Assembly: GCA_946183715.1 (NCBI GenBank) | Contig: CAMHDB010000026.1 | Coordinates: forward strand, 1 to 12,032 | Origin: an uncultured Oscillibacter sp. | GTDB taxonomy: Bacteria > Bacillota > Clostridia > Oscillospirales > Oscillospiraceae | DNA: 12,032 nucleotides | Reading direction: 5' to 3' | In this document: positions 1-5,991 of the stretch, in pieces | How positions within the stretch are numbered: position 1 is the stretch's first letter | How the letters are laid out: every line of letters starts with the position of its first letter | Program-made: the position numbers and the translations under genes | The notes under the pieces: generated by a model | Databases searched by the model: none | What the model saw: only the letters and a program-made list of their open reading frames with translations | What the model was told of the DNA's origin: nothing

Positions 1-73
1 GATTGGGCCGTCGGTGGTTCCGGTGTTCAAGGCGGGCAAGATTCTGAAAGACACCGTGGCGCACAGGGGCTGA
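1..73 (+). CDS. hup: HU family DNA-binding protein, C-terminal end only
   Basis: This is the last 23 codons of a gene that begins before the window, read from base 2 and ending with TGA at 71-73. The visible residues include VPVFKAGKILKDTV, which matches the C-terminal end of HU-type histone-like proteins (usual pattern VPAFKAGKALKDAV). HU proteins are small dimeric nucleoid proteins that bend and compact DNA. In Clostridia an HU gene often lies directly before the rqcP (yabO) gene, and that is the arrangement here, with only three bases between the two genes. The identification rests on the tail alone but agrees with the neighbourhood. Confidence 0.75.
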   Translation, partial: IGPSVVPVFKAGKILKDTVAHRG

Positions 74-76
74 CGT

Positions 77-316
77 ATGCGGCTTGACAAGTACCTGAAA
101 GTATCGCGTCTGGTGAAGCGGCGCACGGTAGCGAATGAGGCCTGCGACCACGGACTGGTAGAGGTCAACGGACGCGCGGCGCGGGCGTCCTACGAGGTCA
201 AGCCCGGCGACCGTATCACGCTACGCGTCGGCGCGCGCACGCTTACGGTAGAAGTGCTCTCCGTACAGGAGTCGGTTCGGCGGGAGGACGCCGCGGGCCT
301 GTACCGGGAAGTCTGA
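77..316 (+). CDS. rqcP: RqcP, S4-domain RNA-binding protein of ribosome quality control
   Basis: This 79-residue protein is essentially one S4 RNA-binding domain. MRLDKYLKVSRLVKRRT forms the first helices, followed by ANEACDHGLVEVNGR and a YEVKPGDRITLRVG strand-turn region. Small stand-alone S4 proteins of this type are RqcP (B. subtilis YabO). RqcP binds 50S subunits obstructed by nascent-chain tRNA and works with RqcH to add alanine tails to stalled peptides. The length is slightly below the usual 85-90 residues. The ATG at 77 follows the HU stop by three bases, and its AGGGGC ribosome site lies within the end of the HU gene, so the two are probably co-translated. The position before yabP-yabQ-divIC is the conserved Firmicute order and supports the call. 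Confidence 0.88.
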   Translation: MRLDKYLKVSRLVKRRTVANEACDHGLVEVNGRAARASYEVKPGDRITLRVGARTLTVEVLSVQESVRREDAAGLYREV

Positions 317-445
317 CTGTGCGCTTACTTCCCCTCCGTTCCTCCGTCGCCGCGCGGCACCCCGGGAGGCCCGACGAAATGCGGAAACCGCTTCTAATCC
401 GCCCCCGCGCGGCATAAGCTGTTAGCCAAAAGGGGGCGGCGCGAC

Positions 446-721
446 ATGAATGAATCGACAGGCGGGGCGCACCGGGTGGAAATCGCGGGGCGGGCGCGGC
501 TGACCGTCTCGGGCGTGGAGGACGTGGAGCGCTTCGACGAGGGCGGTATCGTGATGTCCACGGCGGCGGGGACGCTGGTTATCACCGGGGCCGAACTGCA
601 TATCGGGAAACTCTCCCTCGACGGCGGCGAACTCCACGTAGACGGCAGAATCGACTCCGTCGCCTACGAGGACGCCCCACAGGAGCGCGGCGGCGGATTC
701 CTTGGCCGCCTGTTCGGCTAG
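446..721 (+). CDS. yabP: Sporulation protein YabP
   Basis: This 91-residue protein of the YabP/YqfC family has no catalytic motif. It reads as a run of short beta strands: HRVEIAGRARLTVSGVEDVERFDE, then TAAGTLVITGAELHIGKLSLDGGELHVDGRIDSVAYED, ending with a short hydrophobic GGGFLGRLFG tail. The element LVITGAELHI-LSLDGGELHVDGRIDSVAYE is characteristic of the family. In B. subtilis and Clostridium, yabP belongs to the mother-cell sporulation genes and lies next to yabQ. Its presence suggests that the organism forms, or descends from, spore-formers. The ATG at 446 follows a purine-rich AAAAGGGGG stretch. The 129 bases between rqcP and yabP may hold a sporulation promoter, but I could not identify one with confidence. 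The stop codon comes two bases before the yabQ start. Confidence 0.85.
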   Translation: MNESTGGAHRVEIAGRARLTVSGVEDVERFDEGGIVMSTAAGTLVITGAELHIGKLSLDGGELHVDGRIDSVAYEDAPQERGGGFLGRLFG

Positions 722-723
722 CC

Positions 724-1404
724 GTGGAACTGCTCATCACGCGCCAGCTCGTACAGTTCCTCCAGTCCGTGTTGCTTGGGGCCTCCGCCGGGGCGCTCTA
801 CGATATCCTCCGCCCCTTCCGCGCCCTCCTCCCCCGCCTGACCGGAGTTTTCGATTTCCTATACGGTACGGCCCTGACCGCCGCGCTCCTCGCGTTCCTC
901 CTCCGCCCCGCCGACGGCGAATTGAGAGGCTTTATGCTTCTCGGTGCCTCCGGCGGACTGGTGCTCTTCTACGGTATCCTGTCGCGTCCGCTACGCCCGG
1001 TGTGGGAATTTTGGGCCGGGACGCTCGCCGCGACTGTGAAACTGTTCCTCTCCCCGCTCGTCCGGCTCAAAGATTTTCTGAAAAAATCCGCCCGTGCCGG
1101 AAAAAACCTCTTTTATTTTGCCGGGAAATGTTATATAATCAGACACGGCTTCCGGCGTCCGCGCGGCGCCGGGGCGATACGCAAGACAGGAGGTGTCACG
1201 AATGGCCCGAAGAAAAAGCAGAACCGAACGAAAACCCCGTCATGTCAACGTCGTGGTCATTGTGCTGGTACTGGTCATTCTGGCCGCCATGGGGTGGCGG
1301 CTCAACGGACTGCGCGCGCAACTGGAAACCGCGCGTTTCGAGAGAGACCGCTATCAAGACCAAGTGGACGCAATGGAGCAGAAAAACGCGTCCCTCTCCG
1401 CTGA
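724..1404 (+). CDS. yabQ: Spore cortex protein YabQ, open frame running into divIC
   Basis: The first about 130 residues match YabQ, a membrane protein needed for spore cortex formation. LVQFLQSVLLGASAGALYDILRPFRALLP is the typical first segment, with a small-residue face followed by YD and basic residues. Two more hydrophobic segments follow (about residues 45-62 and 75-95), then a basic region, SPLVRLKDFLKKSARAGK. The start is GTG at 724, two bases after the yabP stop and with no strong ribosome site, so translation is probably coupled to yabP. The frame does not stop at the usual place. It continues to 1404, about 200 bases inside divIC in another frame, and the last about 70 residues are basic, low in hydrophobic residues and look like out-of-frame translation. 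Either the protein has an unusual tail or a frameshift or lost stop lies near 1130-1200. The function is well supported; the C-terminus is not. Confidence 0.75.
   Translation: MELLITRQLVQFLQSVLLGASAGALYDILRPFRALLPRLTGVFDFLYGTALTAALLAFLLRPADGELRGFMLLGASGGLVLFYGILSRPLRPVWEFWAGTLAATVKLFLSPLVRLKDFLKKSARAGKNLFYFAGKCYIIRHGFRRPRGAGAIRKTGGVTNGPKKKQNRTKTPSCQRRGHCAGTGHSGRHGVAAQRTARATGNRAFRERPLSRPSGRNGAEKRVPLR
1188..1193 (+). promoter_or_regulatory. Ribosome binding site fixing the divIC start
   Basis: AGGAGG lies eight bases before the ATG at 1202. An in-frame GTG at 1193 overlaps this site and so cannot use it, which makes the ATG the better start. The site lies inside the open frame of yabQ. Confidence 0.8.
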
Positions 1405-1516
1405 CATTGAGGAAGGCGTCACGGAGGAGAAAATCGAGGACATCGCCCGCAACGACCTCGGGATGGTGCTTCCGGGCGAGTACGTCTTTTACAACACAGG
1501 CAACACAAGCAACTGA
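1202..1516 (+). CDS. divIC: Cell division protein DivIC (FtsB/FtsL family)
   Basis: This 104-residue single-pass membrane protein has a short basic cytoplasmic tail (MARRKSRTERKPRH) and one membrane segment at about residues 14-32. A coiled coil follows at about 34-72 (LNGLRAQLETARFERDRYQDQVDAMEQKN), then the conserved extracellular end EEKIEDIARNDLGMVLPGEYVFY. The last motif is the family hallmark (roughly A-x-x-x-L-G-x-x-x-P-G-E-x-V-F). DivIC forms the FtsL-DivIC-DivIB (FtsQLB) complex, which activates septal peptidoglycan synthesis at mid-cell. Its place between yabQ and yabR is the conserved Firmicute order. The first about 200 bases also lie inside the extended yabQ frame. The start is chosen from the AGGAGG at 1188-1193. 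Confidence 0.9.
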   Translation: MARRKSRTERKPRHVNVVVIVLVLVILAAMGWRLNGLRAQLETARFERDRYQDQVDAMEQKNASLSADIEEGVTEEKIEDIARNDLGMVLPGEYVFYNTGNTSN

Positions 1517-1539
1517 TTCAGGGAAGGAGAACAAAACGG

Positions 1540-2010
1540 ATGGATCCGCAGGCAGGGACGATTCAAGTGGGAGCGGTTCTGGAAGGCAAAGTCACGACTA
1601 TCACCAAGTTCGGCGCGTTCGTGGAGCTGGAAAACTACCACCGTTCGGGACTGGTACACATTTCGGAAATCGCCAATACCTTTGTCAACGACGTGCGCGA
1701 CTTTCTGCAGGAGGGGCAGAGCGTCAAAGTCGTGGTGCTCTCCACGGACAACGGGAAAATCAACCTCTCCATTAAAAAGGCCCAACCGCGTCCGGCCCCC
1801 GGGCCCGACAGGCCCCGTCCGGCGCGCCCCGCCACACCCCGTCCGTCGTCAGGCCGTACATACGCCCGCGCGCAGGGGGAGACTTTGCCGCCGTCCGGCG
1901 ACCAAGCCTTTGAGGACAAGCTCAAACGCTTCCTCTCCTCCTCCGAGGGCAAAATGGCCGACTTGAACCGGAGTGTGGACGGCAAGCGCGGCGGCAGAAG
2001 GCGGCGCTGA
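1540..2010 (+). CDS. yabR: S1-domain RNA-binding protein YabR
   Basis: This 156-residue protein begins with an S1 (OB-fold) RNA-binding domain at about residues 5-78. The pattern is VGAVLEGKVTTITKFGAFVEL, then SGLVHISEIA, then GQSVKVVVLSTDNGKINLSIKKA, as in single S1-domain proteins such as YabR and general stress protein 13. A proline- and arginine-rich linker (about 80-115) follows. The tail, EDKLKRFLSSSEGKMADLNRSVDGKRGGRRRR, is the family's recurrent end (E-x-x-L-x-x-F-L-x-x-S-E...L-x-R) with a very basic terminus. The precise role is not established; ribosome or mRNA binding is the usual inference. A GGAAGGAGA site lies about 11 bases before the ATG. The second codon pair forms GGATCC, which holds the only GATC I found in the window. 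Confidence 0.85.
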   Translation: MDPQAGTIQVGAVLEGKVTTITKFGAFVELENYHRSGLVHISEIANTFVNDVRDFLQEGQSVKVVVLSTDNGKINLSIKKAQPRPAPGPDRPRPARPATPRPSSGRTYARAQGETLPPSGDQAFEDKLKRFLSSSEGKMADLNRSVDGKRGGRRRR

Positions 2011-2054
2011 ATCTGACCTCTGACTATTACGAATCCGGGAGACAAGAAACCTGT

Positions 2055-3221
2055 ATGTATCTGATTAAGACATTCAACAAAATTGCCCCGGAAGGCCTCG
2101 CGCGCTTTCCGGAGGAAAACTACCGCTGCGGGGAAAACTACACCGGGGAGGACGCGATTCTCGTTCGCTCGGCGAATTTGTTGGAGTACCCGTTCCCGAA
2201 AAATCTGGTGGCGATATCCCGCGCCGGGGCGGGCGTCAACAATATTCCGGTCAGCCGCTGTTCGCAGGCAGGCGTGGCGGTCTTCTCCACCCCCGGAGCC
2301 AACGCCAACGCCGTAAAAGAACTCGTCCTCTGCGCCATGCTCATGGGCTCCCGCGACGTGACGGGCGCCATCCGCTGGGTGCGCCGTCAGGCGGCGGCGG
2401 GCGTGGAAGTCAGCTCGGTCGTCGAACGCGGGAAGTCCGCCTTTATCGGCCCGGAGTTGTACCGGAAGACGCTGGGCATTATCGGACTGGGCGCTATCGG
2501 CTCCCTCGTCGCCAATACGGCCATTTCGCTGGGCATGGAGGTCTACGGCTACGACCCGTTCCTCTCCGTCGACGCCGCACTCCGCCTTGACCACCATATC
2601 CACGTCGTCGCGGACCTGAAGGAGCTCTACAAGCGCGCCGACTACGTCACAATCCACGTCCATTTCAACGACGACACCCGCCACATGATTGACGCCGAGG
2701 CCATCGAGGCCATGAAACCCGGCGTCCGCTTCATCAATCTGGCGCGCGGGGAAATCGTCGACGACAAAGCAATGCTCTCCGCGCTGGACAACGGGCGCGT
2801 CTCCGTGTATGTGACGGACTTCCCGACAAACCAGCTCCTGACTTCCCCTCATGTGATTGCAATGCCGCATTTGGGCGCGTCCACGCCGGAGAGTGAGAAG
2901 AACTGCGCGATTATGGCCGTGGACGAACTCAAGGACTATCTGGAAAACGGCAACATCCGCAATTCCGTGAACATGCCCGCCGTGGCGATGGAGCGGAGCG
3001 GCGCTATGAGAATCTGCGTCATCCACCGGAACATTCCGTCCATGCTGGCGAATATCACGGCCCTGCTGTCGAAAGACGGCGTGAACGTGGAGAACCTGAG
3101 CAACAAGTCCCGCGGGGACTACGCCTACACCATGGTCGATATGGCGGCGGCGGTAGACCAGTCGGTTATCGAACACCTGCGGACGCTCTCGAATGTCATC
3201 CGCGTGCGCGTGATTGCGTGA
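2055..3221 (+). CDS. serA: 3-phosphoglycerate dehydrogenase family protein with ACT domain
   Basis: This 388-residue D-2-hydroxyacid dehydrogenase has an N-terminal substrate-domain half (about 1-95, with SRAGAGVNNIP and STPGANANAVKELV). A Rossmann NAD-binding domain (about 96-280) follows, with GLGAIG at 144-149 and D167 at the end of the next strand. A C-terminal ACT domain (about 318-388, ICVIHRNIPSMLANITALLS) comes last. The substrate-binding and catalytic Arg is R231 in NLARGE and the catalytic His is H272 in PHLGAST. The expected reaction is oxidation of 3-phosphoglycerate to 3-phosphohydroxypyruvate, the first step of serine synthesis. The ACT domain may bind serine or another amino acid for feedback. 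The catalytic Glu normally found in the FPTEP-type segment is not seen: the segment reads DFPTNQ (255-260). The 44-base gap after yabR holds no terminator, so read-through is possible. Confidence 0.82.
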   Translation: MYLIKTFNKIAPEGLARFPEENYRCGENYTGEDAILVRSANLLEYPFPKNLVAISRAGAGVNNIPVSRCSQAGVAVFSTPGANANAVKELVLCAMLMGSRDVTGAIRWVRRQAAAGVEVSSVVERGKSAFIGPELYRKTLGIIGLGAIGSLVANTAISLGMEVYGYDPFLSVDAALRLDHHIHVVADLKELYKRADYVTIHVHFNDDTRHMIDAEAIEAMKPGVRFINLARGEIVDDKAMLSALDNGRVSVYVTDFPTNQLLTSPHVIAMPHLGASTPESEKNCAIMAVDELKDYLENGNIRNSVNMPAVAMERSGAMRICVIHRNIPSMLANITALLSKDGVNVENLSNKSRGDYAYTMVDMAAAVDQSVIEHLRTLSNVIRVRVIA

Positions 3222-3250
3222 TTGACAAACCGGGCGCAAGACGTTATAAT
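3222..3250 (+). promoter_or_regulatory. Perfect consensus sigma-A promoter for the tRNA pair
   Basis: TTGACA (3222-3227) and TATAAT (3245-3250) are separated by exactly 17 bases and lie immediately after the stop codon of the dehydrogenase gene. Transcription would start near 3257, about 18 bases before tRNA-Arg. A perfect match suits strong constitutive expression of stable RNA. Confidence 0.9.
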
Positions 3251-3274
3251 AAAGGGGTACGCGCGCCCCTTCGT

Positions 3275-3351
3275 GCCCTCGTAGCTCAGTTGGATAGAGC
3301 GTTCGCCTCCTAAGCGAAAGGCCACGCGTTCAAATCGCGTCGAGGGTGCCA
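3275..3351 (+). tRNA. tRNA-Arg (anticodon CCT)
   Basis: A complete 77-base cloverleaf can be folded. The acceptor strands GCCCTCG (3275-3281) and CGAGGGT (3341-3347) pair with a G-U at the first position. The D-stem is GCTC/GAGC and the anticodon stem is TTCGC/GCGAA around the loop CTCCTAA, giving anticodon CCT, which reads AGG. The T-stem is ACGCG/CGCGT around TTCAAAT. The discriminator is G and the CCA end is encoded. It is followed seven bases later by tRNA-Pro and shares its promoter. Confidence 0.95.
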
Positions 3352-3358
3352 CATATGT

Positions 3359-3434
3359 CCGGGTGTAGCGCAGTTGGTAGCGCGCCTGCTTTGGGAGCAG
3401 GTGGCCGGGCGTTCGAGCCGCCCCACTCGGACCA
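3359..3434 (+). tRNA. tRNA-Pro (anticodon TGG)
   Basis: This is a 76-base cloverleaf. Acceptor strands CCGGGTG (3359-3365) and CACTCGG (3424-3430) pair with one G-U, including the C1-G72 pair typical of bacterial tRNA-Pro. The D-stem is GCGC/GCGC and the anticodon stem is CCTGC/GCAGG around the loop TTTGGGA, giving anticodon TGG. The T-stem is GGGCG/CGCCC around TTCGAGC. The discriminator is A and the CCA end is encoded. It is co-transcribed with tRNA-Arg. Confidence 0.95.
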
Positions 3435-3437
3435 CCG

Positions 3438-3471
3438 CGAACCCCGCAAACCATCACGGTTTGCGGGTTCG
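3438..3471 (+). terminator. Hairpin ending the tRNA transcript (probable terminator)
   Basis: A 14-pair stem with one bulged C (left arm 3438-3452, right arm 3458-3471, loop ATCAC) starts four bases after the encoded CCA of tRNA-Pro. Its position suits a transcription terminator or processing signal. The following bases (GACTGCTTTC) lack the usual run of T, so it may be a weak intrinsic terminator. Confidence 0.55.
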
Positions 3472-3755
3472 ACTGCTTTCGGGCTAGTTCCGATTCCGGG
3501 GCGTCTTGACCGCAATTCACGGGCATTGCGGGAAAGCCCGTTCCCAGACGGACTCCCTGTCCGGGCAGGAACGCGGAGCAAGAAAGAGGGCGACGCCCGG
3601 CCAATTCAGGAATACAGTTCGATAAAATGTCAAGTCCCTGAGCGAACCGTACTCAACTTTGCCGCCTGCACGCCGCCCAATCAAGGCGGCGCAGCCGTAT
3701 AACCCTGTGGCGGACCCTGCTTGAGGTTCGCGCCGCACGGCAAGTTTACAAAACC
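3472..3755. other. Gene-free stretch with no identified function
   Basis: These 284 bases contain no credible coding frame: open frames here only extend out of the tRNA genes or lack a ribosome site. I see a 10-pair interrupted hairpin at 3666-3694 (CGCCGCC at 3671-3677 pairs with GGCGGCG at 3685-3691 around a CAATCAA loop). A short hairpin also lies near 3521-3541 (CGGGC..GCCCG). I could not match the stretch to 6S RNA, RNase P, SRP RNA, tmRNA or a riboswitch. It may be decayed sequence or an unrecognised RNA. Confidence 0.5.
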
Positions 3756-3822
3756 TTTCGACCTGTGCGGTGAAAATAAAGGAGTTTTGACCTGATGTCA
3801 TAAACTTGGAACCACCCCACCC

Positions 3823-3858
3823 GGCGCGATGCGCCACCCTCCCCGCACGCGGGGAGGG
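3823..3858 (+). repeat. REP-like double hairpin, forward copy
   Basis: A small hairpin GGCGC-GAT-GCGCC (3823-3835) is followed one base later by a strong C/G stem, left arm 3837-3846 and right arm 3849-3858 (CCCTCCCCGC pairing with GCGGGGAGGG). A CACCCCACCC-type tract precedes it. From memory, similar C-rich double-hairpin repeats are scattered through genomes of gut Clostridia; a genome search would confirm this. Confidence 0.6.
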
Positions 3859-3918
3859 CTTCGCGGGACTGCCGACGAGGAAAACGTGACAATTTTACCG
3901 GAAATGTCGGGCTTTGTG

Positions 3919-3954
3919 CCTCCCCCGCATGGCGGGGGAGGTGCCGCGTAGCGG
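3919..3954 (-). repeat. REP-like double hairpin, inverted copy
   Basis: Read on the - strand this repeats the layout of the forward unit: a C-rich tract, a small hairpin (CCGC-TAC-GCGG, 3944-3954) and a strong stem whose arms lie at 3919-3928 and 3932-3941 (CCTCCCCCGC pairing with GCGGGGGAGG). Several paired positions differ between the two units in both arms, so the structure is kept while the sequence drifts. Confidence 0.6.
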
Positions 3955-4059
3955 CGGAGGGGGGAAAACGAACCTTGTCAACAGTTCCTTTACGCATATA
4001 TCACCGCACAGGTCGAAACCTTTACTAAAGATAGGGGGCCCTTAGGGCGAAAATTTTGG

Positions 4060-4088
4060 TTGAATTTCCCGCCCGCCTGTGGTACAAT
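4060..4088 (+). promoter_or_regulatory. Sigma-A promoter of the EAL-domain gene
   Basis: TTGAAT (4060-4065) and TACAAT (4083-4088) are separated by 17 bases, each one or two bases off consensus. Transcription would start near 4095, giving an untranslated leader of about 42 bases. I see no c-di-GMP riboswitch in that leader. Confidence 0.75.
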
Positions 4089-4123
4089 AAAATTGTTTTA
4101 GTCTGTCCCCACTCTCGTTTCAT

Positions 4124-4129
4124 AGGAGG
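4124..4129 (+). promoter_or_regulatory. Ribosome binding site fixing the EAL-gene start
   Basis: A perfect AGGAGG lies seven bases before the ATG at 4137. The in-frame TTG at 4056 lies upstream of the predicted transcription start and is therefore excluded. Confidence 0.85.
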
Positions 4130-4136
4130 CCCCCTT

Positions 4137-5987
4137 ATGAGCGACTATCCCGGCGTGATTGCCAATCTACTCATTTTACTAATATTCCCAATCGGGTACC
4201 TGTCCATGCCGCGCCTGAAAAACCGCCAGAACCGTATCTTTGTCGGCCTGCTGGCTTTGCAAATCGCCGTGATTCCGTTCGATTTCGCGGTCGGCTGGAC
4301 GGAGGCGCACCCGTCCGTACTGGCCTTCCCGGCCCGTATGGGCTACAGTCTGCTGTCCCTGCTCTGCGCCTACTGGTTCTTCCTGTTCACGGCGGAAGTC
4401 CTGCGCCTCAAACCCGAGGAGGCCCCGTGGCGGCGCTTCTCCCCGCTCGTGCTGATTGCCTCCGAAGTCGCGACGCTCACCGCCGCCGCGCTGGGCCGCG
4501 CCGTACTGATGTGCGCTTTCCTGTCGCTGTTCTCCGTGCTCTACTCCGCCGCGGCGCTGTTTCTGGTGTTCCGGTTCCGCGAGCGCCTCAGCCTCTACGA
4601 ATGCGTCAGCGCGGCGGGAAGCCATATCCTGCTCATTGCCGGGAATCTGCTACATATCGTCTTCCCGTCCCATATGGTCGTCAGCACCGTGAATCTGATG
4701 GCGTGCATCAAGTGCTATCTGGCCTTCGAGAACCCGCACCTCTACATGGCCAACCGCGGCAACTCGTTCAATATGCGCGCCTTCCGCGACGTGATGGGAG
4801 AGCAAATCCGCAAGAACTCCTACCGGATTCTCGCCTTCGCCTTGCGCGACTACATCGAAATGCGCGGGATTTACGGCGGCGCGCAGATGGACAAAGGCGT
4901 AGCCATGATTGGGCGCTTTCTGGTGCAGACGTACCCGGAGTATCAGGTGTTCTACTTGCGGAGCGGGCGCTTCGTGATACTCGGCCCGGAGACGATGGAC
5001 TGGGAACAGGTACAGCGCGAAATCTACGACCGCTTCCAAGTCCCGTGGATTGCCGACGACGCCGAGCTGGACTTGAGCGCGGCGTTCATACAGGTCGAAC
5101 CCGCCACCGGACTGGACAGCGTAGACCGGATTCTGAACTACATCTTCCTCGCCTTCGAGAACTTCGGGGAGACGCTTCCCAACGCGCACGGCCTGATTGA
5201 CGCCGAGAGTATCCGTAGGATTGACCGGCAGGTCGAAATCAAGCGTTCGCTCGACCGCTGTCTGGAGCGCAACGAGGTGGAAATCTTCCTCCAGCCGCTC
5301 ATCGACAGCCGGAGCCGTACTTTAGCCGGGGCGGAGGTATTGTGCCGTATCCGCGACGAGGCCGGGAACCTGATTTCCCCGGCGGTGTTCGTCCCGATTG
5401 CCGAGCAAAGCGGCTGTATTAACCTCATGGGCGAACAGGTATTCGAGAAGGCCTGCCAGTTTGTCCGCGACCACGATATGGAACAAATCGGGCTTTCGTG
5501 GCTGAATGTCAACCTCTCGCCGATACAGTGCATGCGCAAGGACTTGAGCGAACGTTTCAGCAATATTCTGAACCAGTACGGGGTCTCGACGGACATCATA
5601 CACCTTGAAATCACGGAACAGGCCGTCATGGACATTTCCCGCCTCGAACAGCAGATAGACATTCTGCGCGGAATCGGCTTCCGCTTCTCCCTCGACGACT
5701 ACGGGAGCGGCTATTCCAACCTGTCACGGGTCAAGCAGTACCCGTTCGCCAACATTAAGCTCGACATGGGAATCGTGTGGGACTACATCCGCGACAAGGA
5801 CGTGCTGTTACCGACTATCGTACAGGCCTTCAAGCAGATGGGTTTCAGCGTCACGGCGGAGGGAATCGAGGACGGCGTGATGGCCGACGCCATGTCGGAG
5901 CTGGGCTGTGACTACCTGCAAGGCTACTACTTCTCGAAACCCCTCCCCGTGGAGGAATTTGTCTTGAAATATACGCTGTCCGCGTAA
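4137..5987 (+). CDS. Membrane-bound EAL-domain c-di-GMP phosphodiesterase with degenerate GGDEF
   Basis: This 616-residue protein has about seven predicted membrane segments in residues 8-196 and probably acts as a membrane sensor. A GGDEF-like domain follows (about 208-320) in which the active-site signature is gone: the equivalent turn reads LRSGRFVIL (274-282). Cyclase activity is therefore not expected. The C-terminal EAL domain (about 366-612) keeps the residues needed for c-di-GMP hydrolysis. These are E400 in AEVL (the EAL motif, with V for A), N459 in NVNLSP, E491 and E494 in LEITE, D520-D521 in DDYGSGYS, K541 in KLD, E575 in AEGIE and Q595 in QGYYFSKP. It should hydrolyse c-di-GMP to pGpG in response to an unknown signal, with the GGDEF remnant perhaps binding GTP as a regulator. 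It stands alone between its own promoter and terminator. The membrane domain resembles no named family that I can assign. Confidence 0.88.
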   Translation: MSDYPGVIANLLILLIFPIGYLSMPRLKNRQNRIFVGLLALQIAVIPFDFAVGWTEAHPSVLAFPARMGYSLLSLLCAYWFFLFTAEVLRLKPEEAPWRRFSPLVLIASEVATLTAAALGRAVLMCAFLSLFSVLYSAAALFLVFRFRERLSLYECVSAAGSHILLIAGNLLHIVFPSHMVVSTVNLMACIKCYLAFENPHLYMANRGNSFNMRAFRDVMGEQIRKNSYRILAFALRDYIEMRGIYGGAQMDKGVAMIGRFLVQTYPEYQVFYLRSGRFVILGPETMDWEQVQREIYDRFQVPWIADDAELDLSAAFIQVEPATGLDSVDRILNYIFLAFENFGETLPNAHGLIDAESIRRIDRQVEIKRSLDRCLERNEVEIFLQPLIDSRSRTLAGAEVLCRIRDEAGNLISPAVFVPIAEQSGCINLMGEQVFEKACQFVRDHDMEQIGLSWLNVNLSPIQCMRKDLSERFSNILNQYGVSTDIIHLEITEQAVMDISRLEQQIDILRGIGFRFSLDDYGSGYSNLSRVKQYPFANIKLDMGIVWDYIRDKDVLLPTIVQAFKQMGFSVTAEGIEDGVMADAMSELGCDYLQGYYFSKPLPVEEFVLKYTLSA

Positions 5988-5991
5988 CCGG

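Larger units (their letters stand above)
3756..4018. repeat. Inverted-repeat-bounded element carrying two REP-like units
   Basis: The ends are an 18-base perfect inverted repeat: TTTCGACCTGTGCGGTGA at 3756-3773 and its exact reverse complement at 4001-4018. Just inside each end there is further imperfect similarity (TAAAGGA and TTGAC reading inwards on both sides). The interior holds two GC-rich double-hairpin units in opposite orientation (3823-3858 and 3919-3954). There is no transposase or other plausible coding frame. The architecture is that of a small non-autonomous element (MITE-like) or a paired REP cassette. No target-site duplication was recognised. It lies between the tRNA terminator and the promoter of the EAL gene. 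Confidence 0.65.

Noticed and set aside
317..445. Sigma-E type sporulation promoter before yabP
   Set aside because: CATAAGCT near 412 resembles part of a -10 box, but no convincing -35 element lies at the right distance.
702..1775. 357-codon open frame spanning yabQ, divIC and the start of yabR
   Set aside because: It lies in another frame over three recognisable genes, has extreme Arg/Pro content and no family motif; it is a GC-rich shadow frame.
1635..3239. 534-codon open frame on the - strand
   Set aside because: It is antisense to yabR and the dehydrogenase gene, is rich in His, Val, Arg and Asp as expected for the complement of GC-rich genes, and has no domain or ribosome site.
3359..3480. 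Integration (att) site at the tRNA-Pro 3' end
   Set aside because: No repeat of the tRNA 3' end, integrase or phage gene is seen in the window; the neighbouring hairpin explains the local symmetry.
3125..3702. Open frames on both strands across the tRNA genes
   Set aside because: They run through the tRNA genes; the - strand translation is the usual artefact of antisense tRNA.
3746..3997. 83-codon open frame on the - strand within the repeat element
   Set aside because: It is simply the translation of the C-rich hairpin repeats, with no ribosome site and no protein-like pattern.
3756..4018. CRISPR array
   Set aside because: There are only two inverted, divergent units, no regularly spaced direct repeats and no cas genes.
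4056..4136. TTG at 4056 as start of the EAL protein
   Set aside because: It precedes the predicted transcription start, lacks a ribosome site, and the ATG at 4137 has a perfect one.
4089..4136. c-di-GMP riboswitch before the EAL gene
   Set aside because: The leader is under 50 bases and lacks the GEMM-type core; there is no room for the fold.
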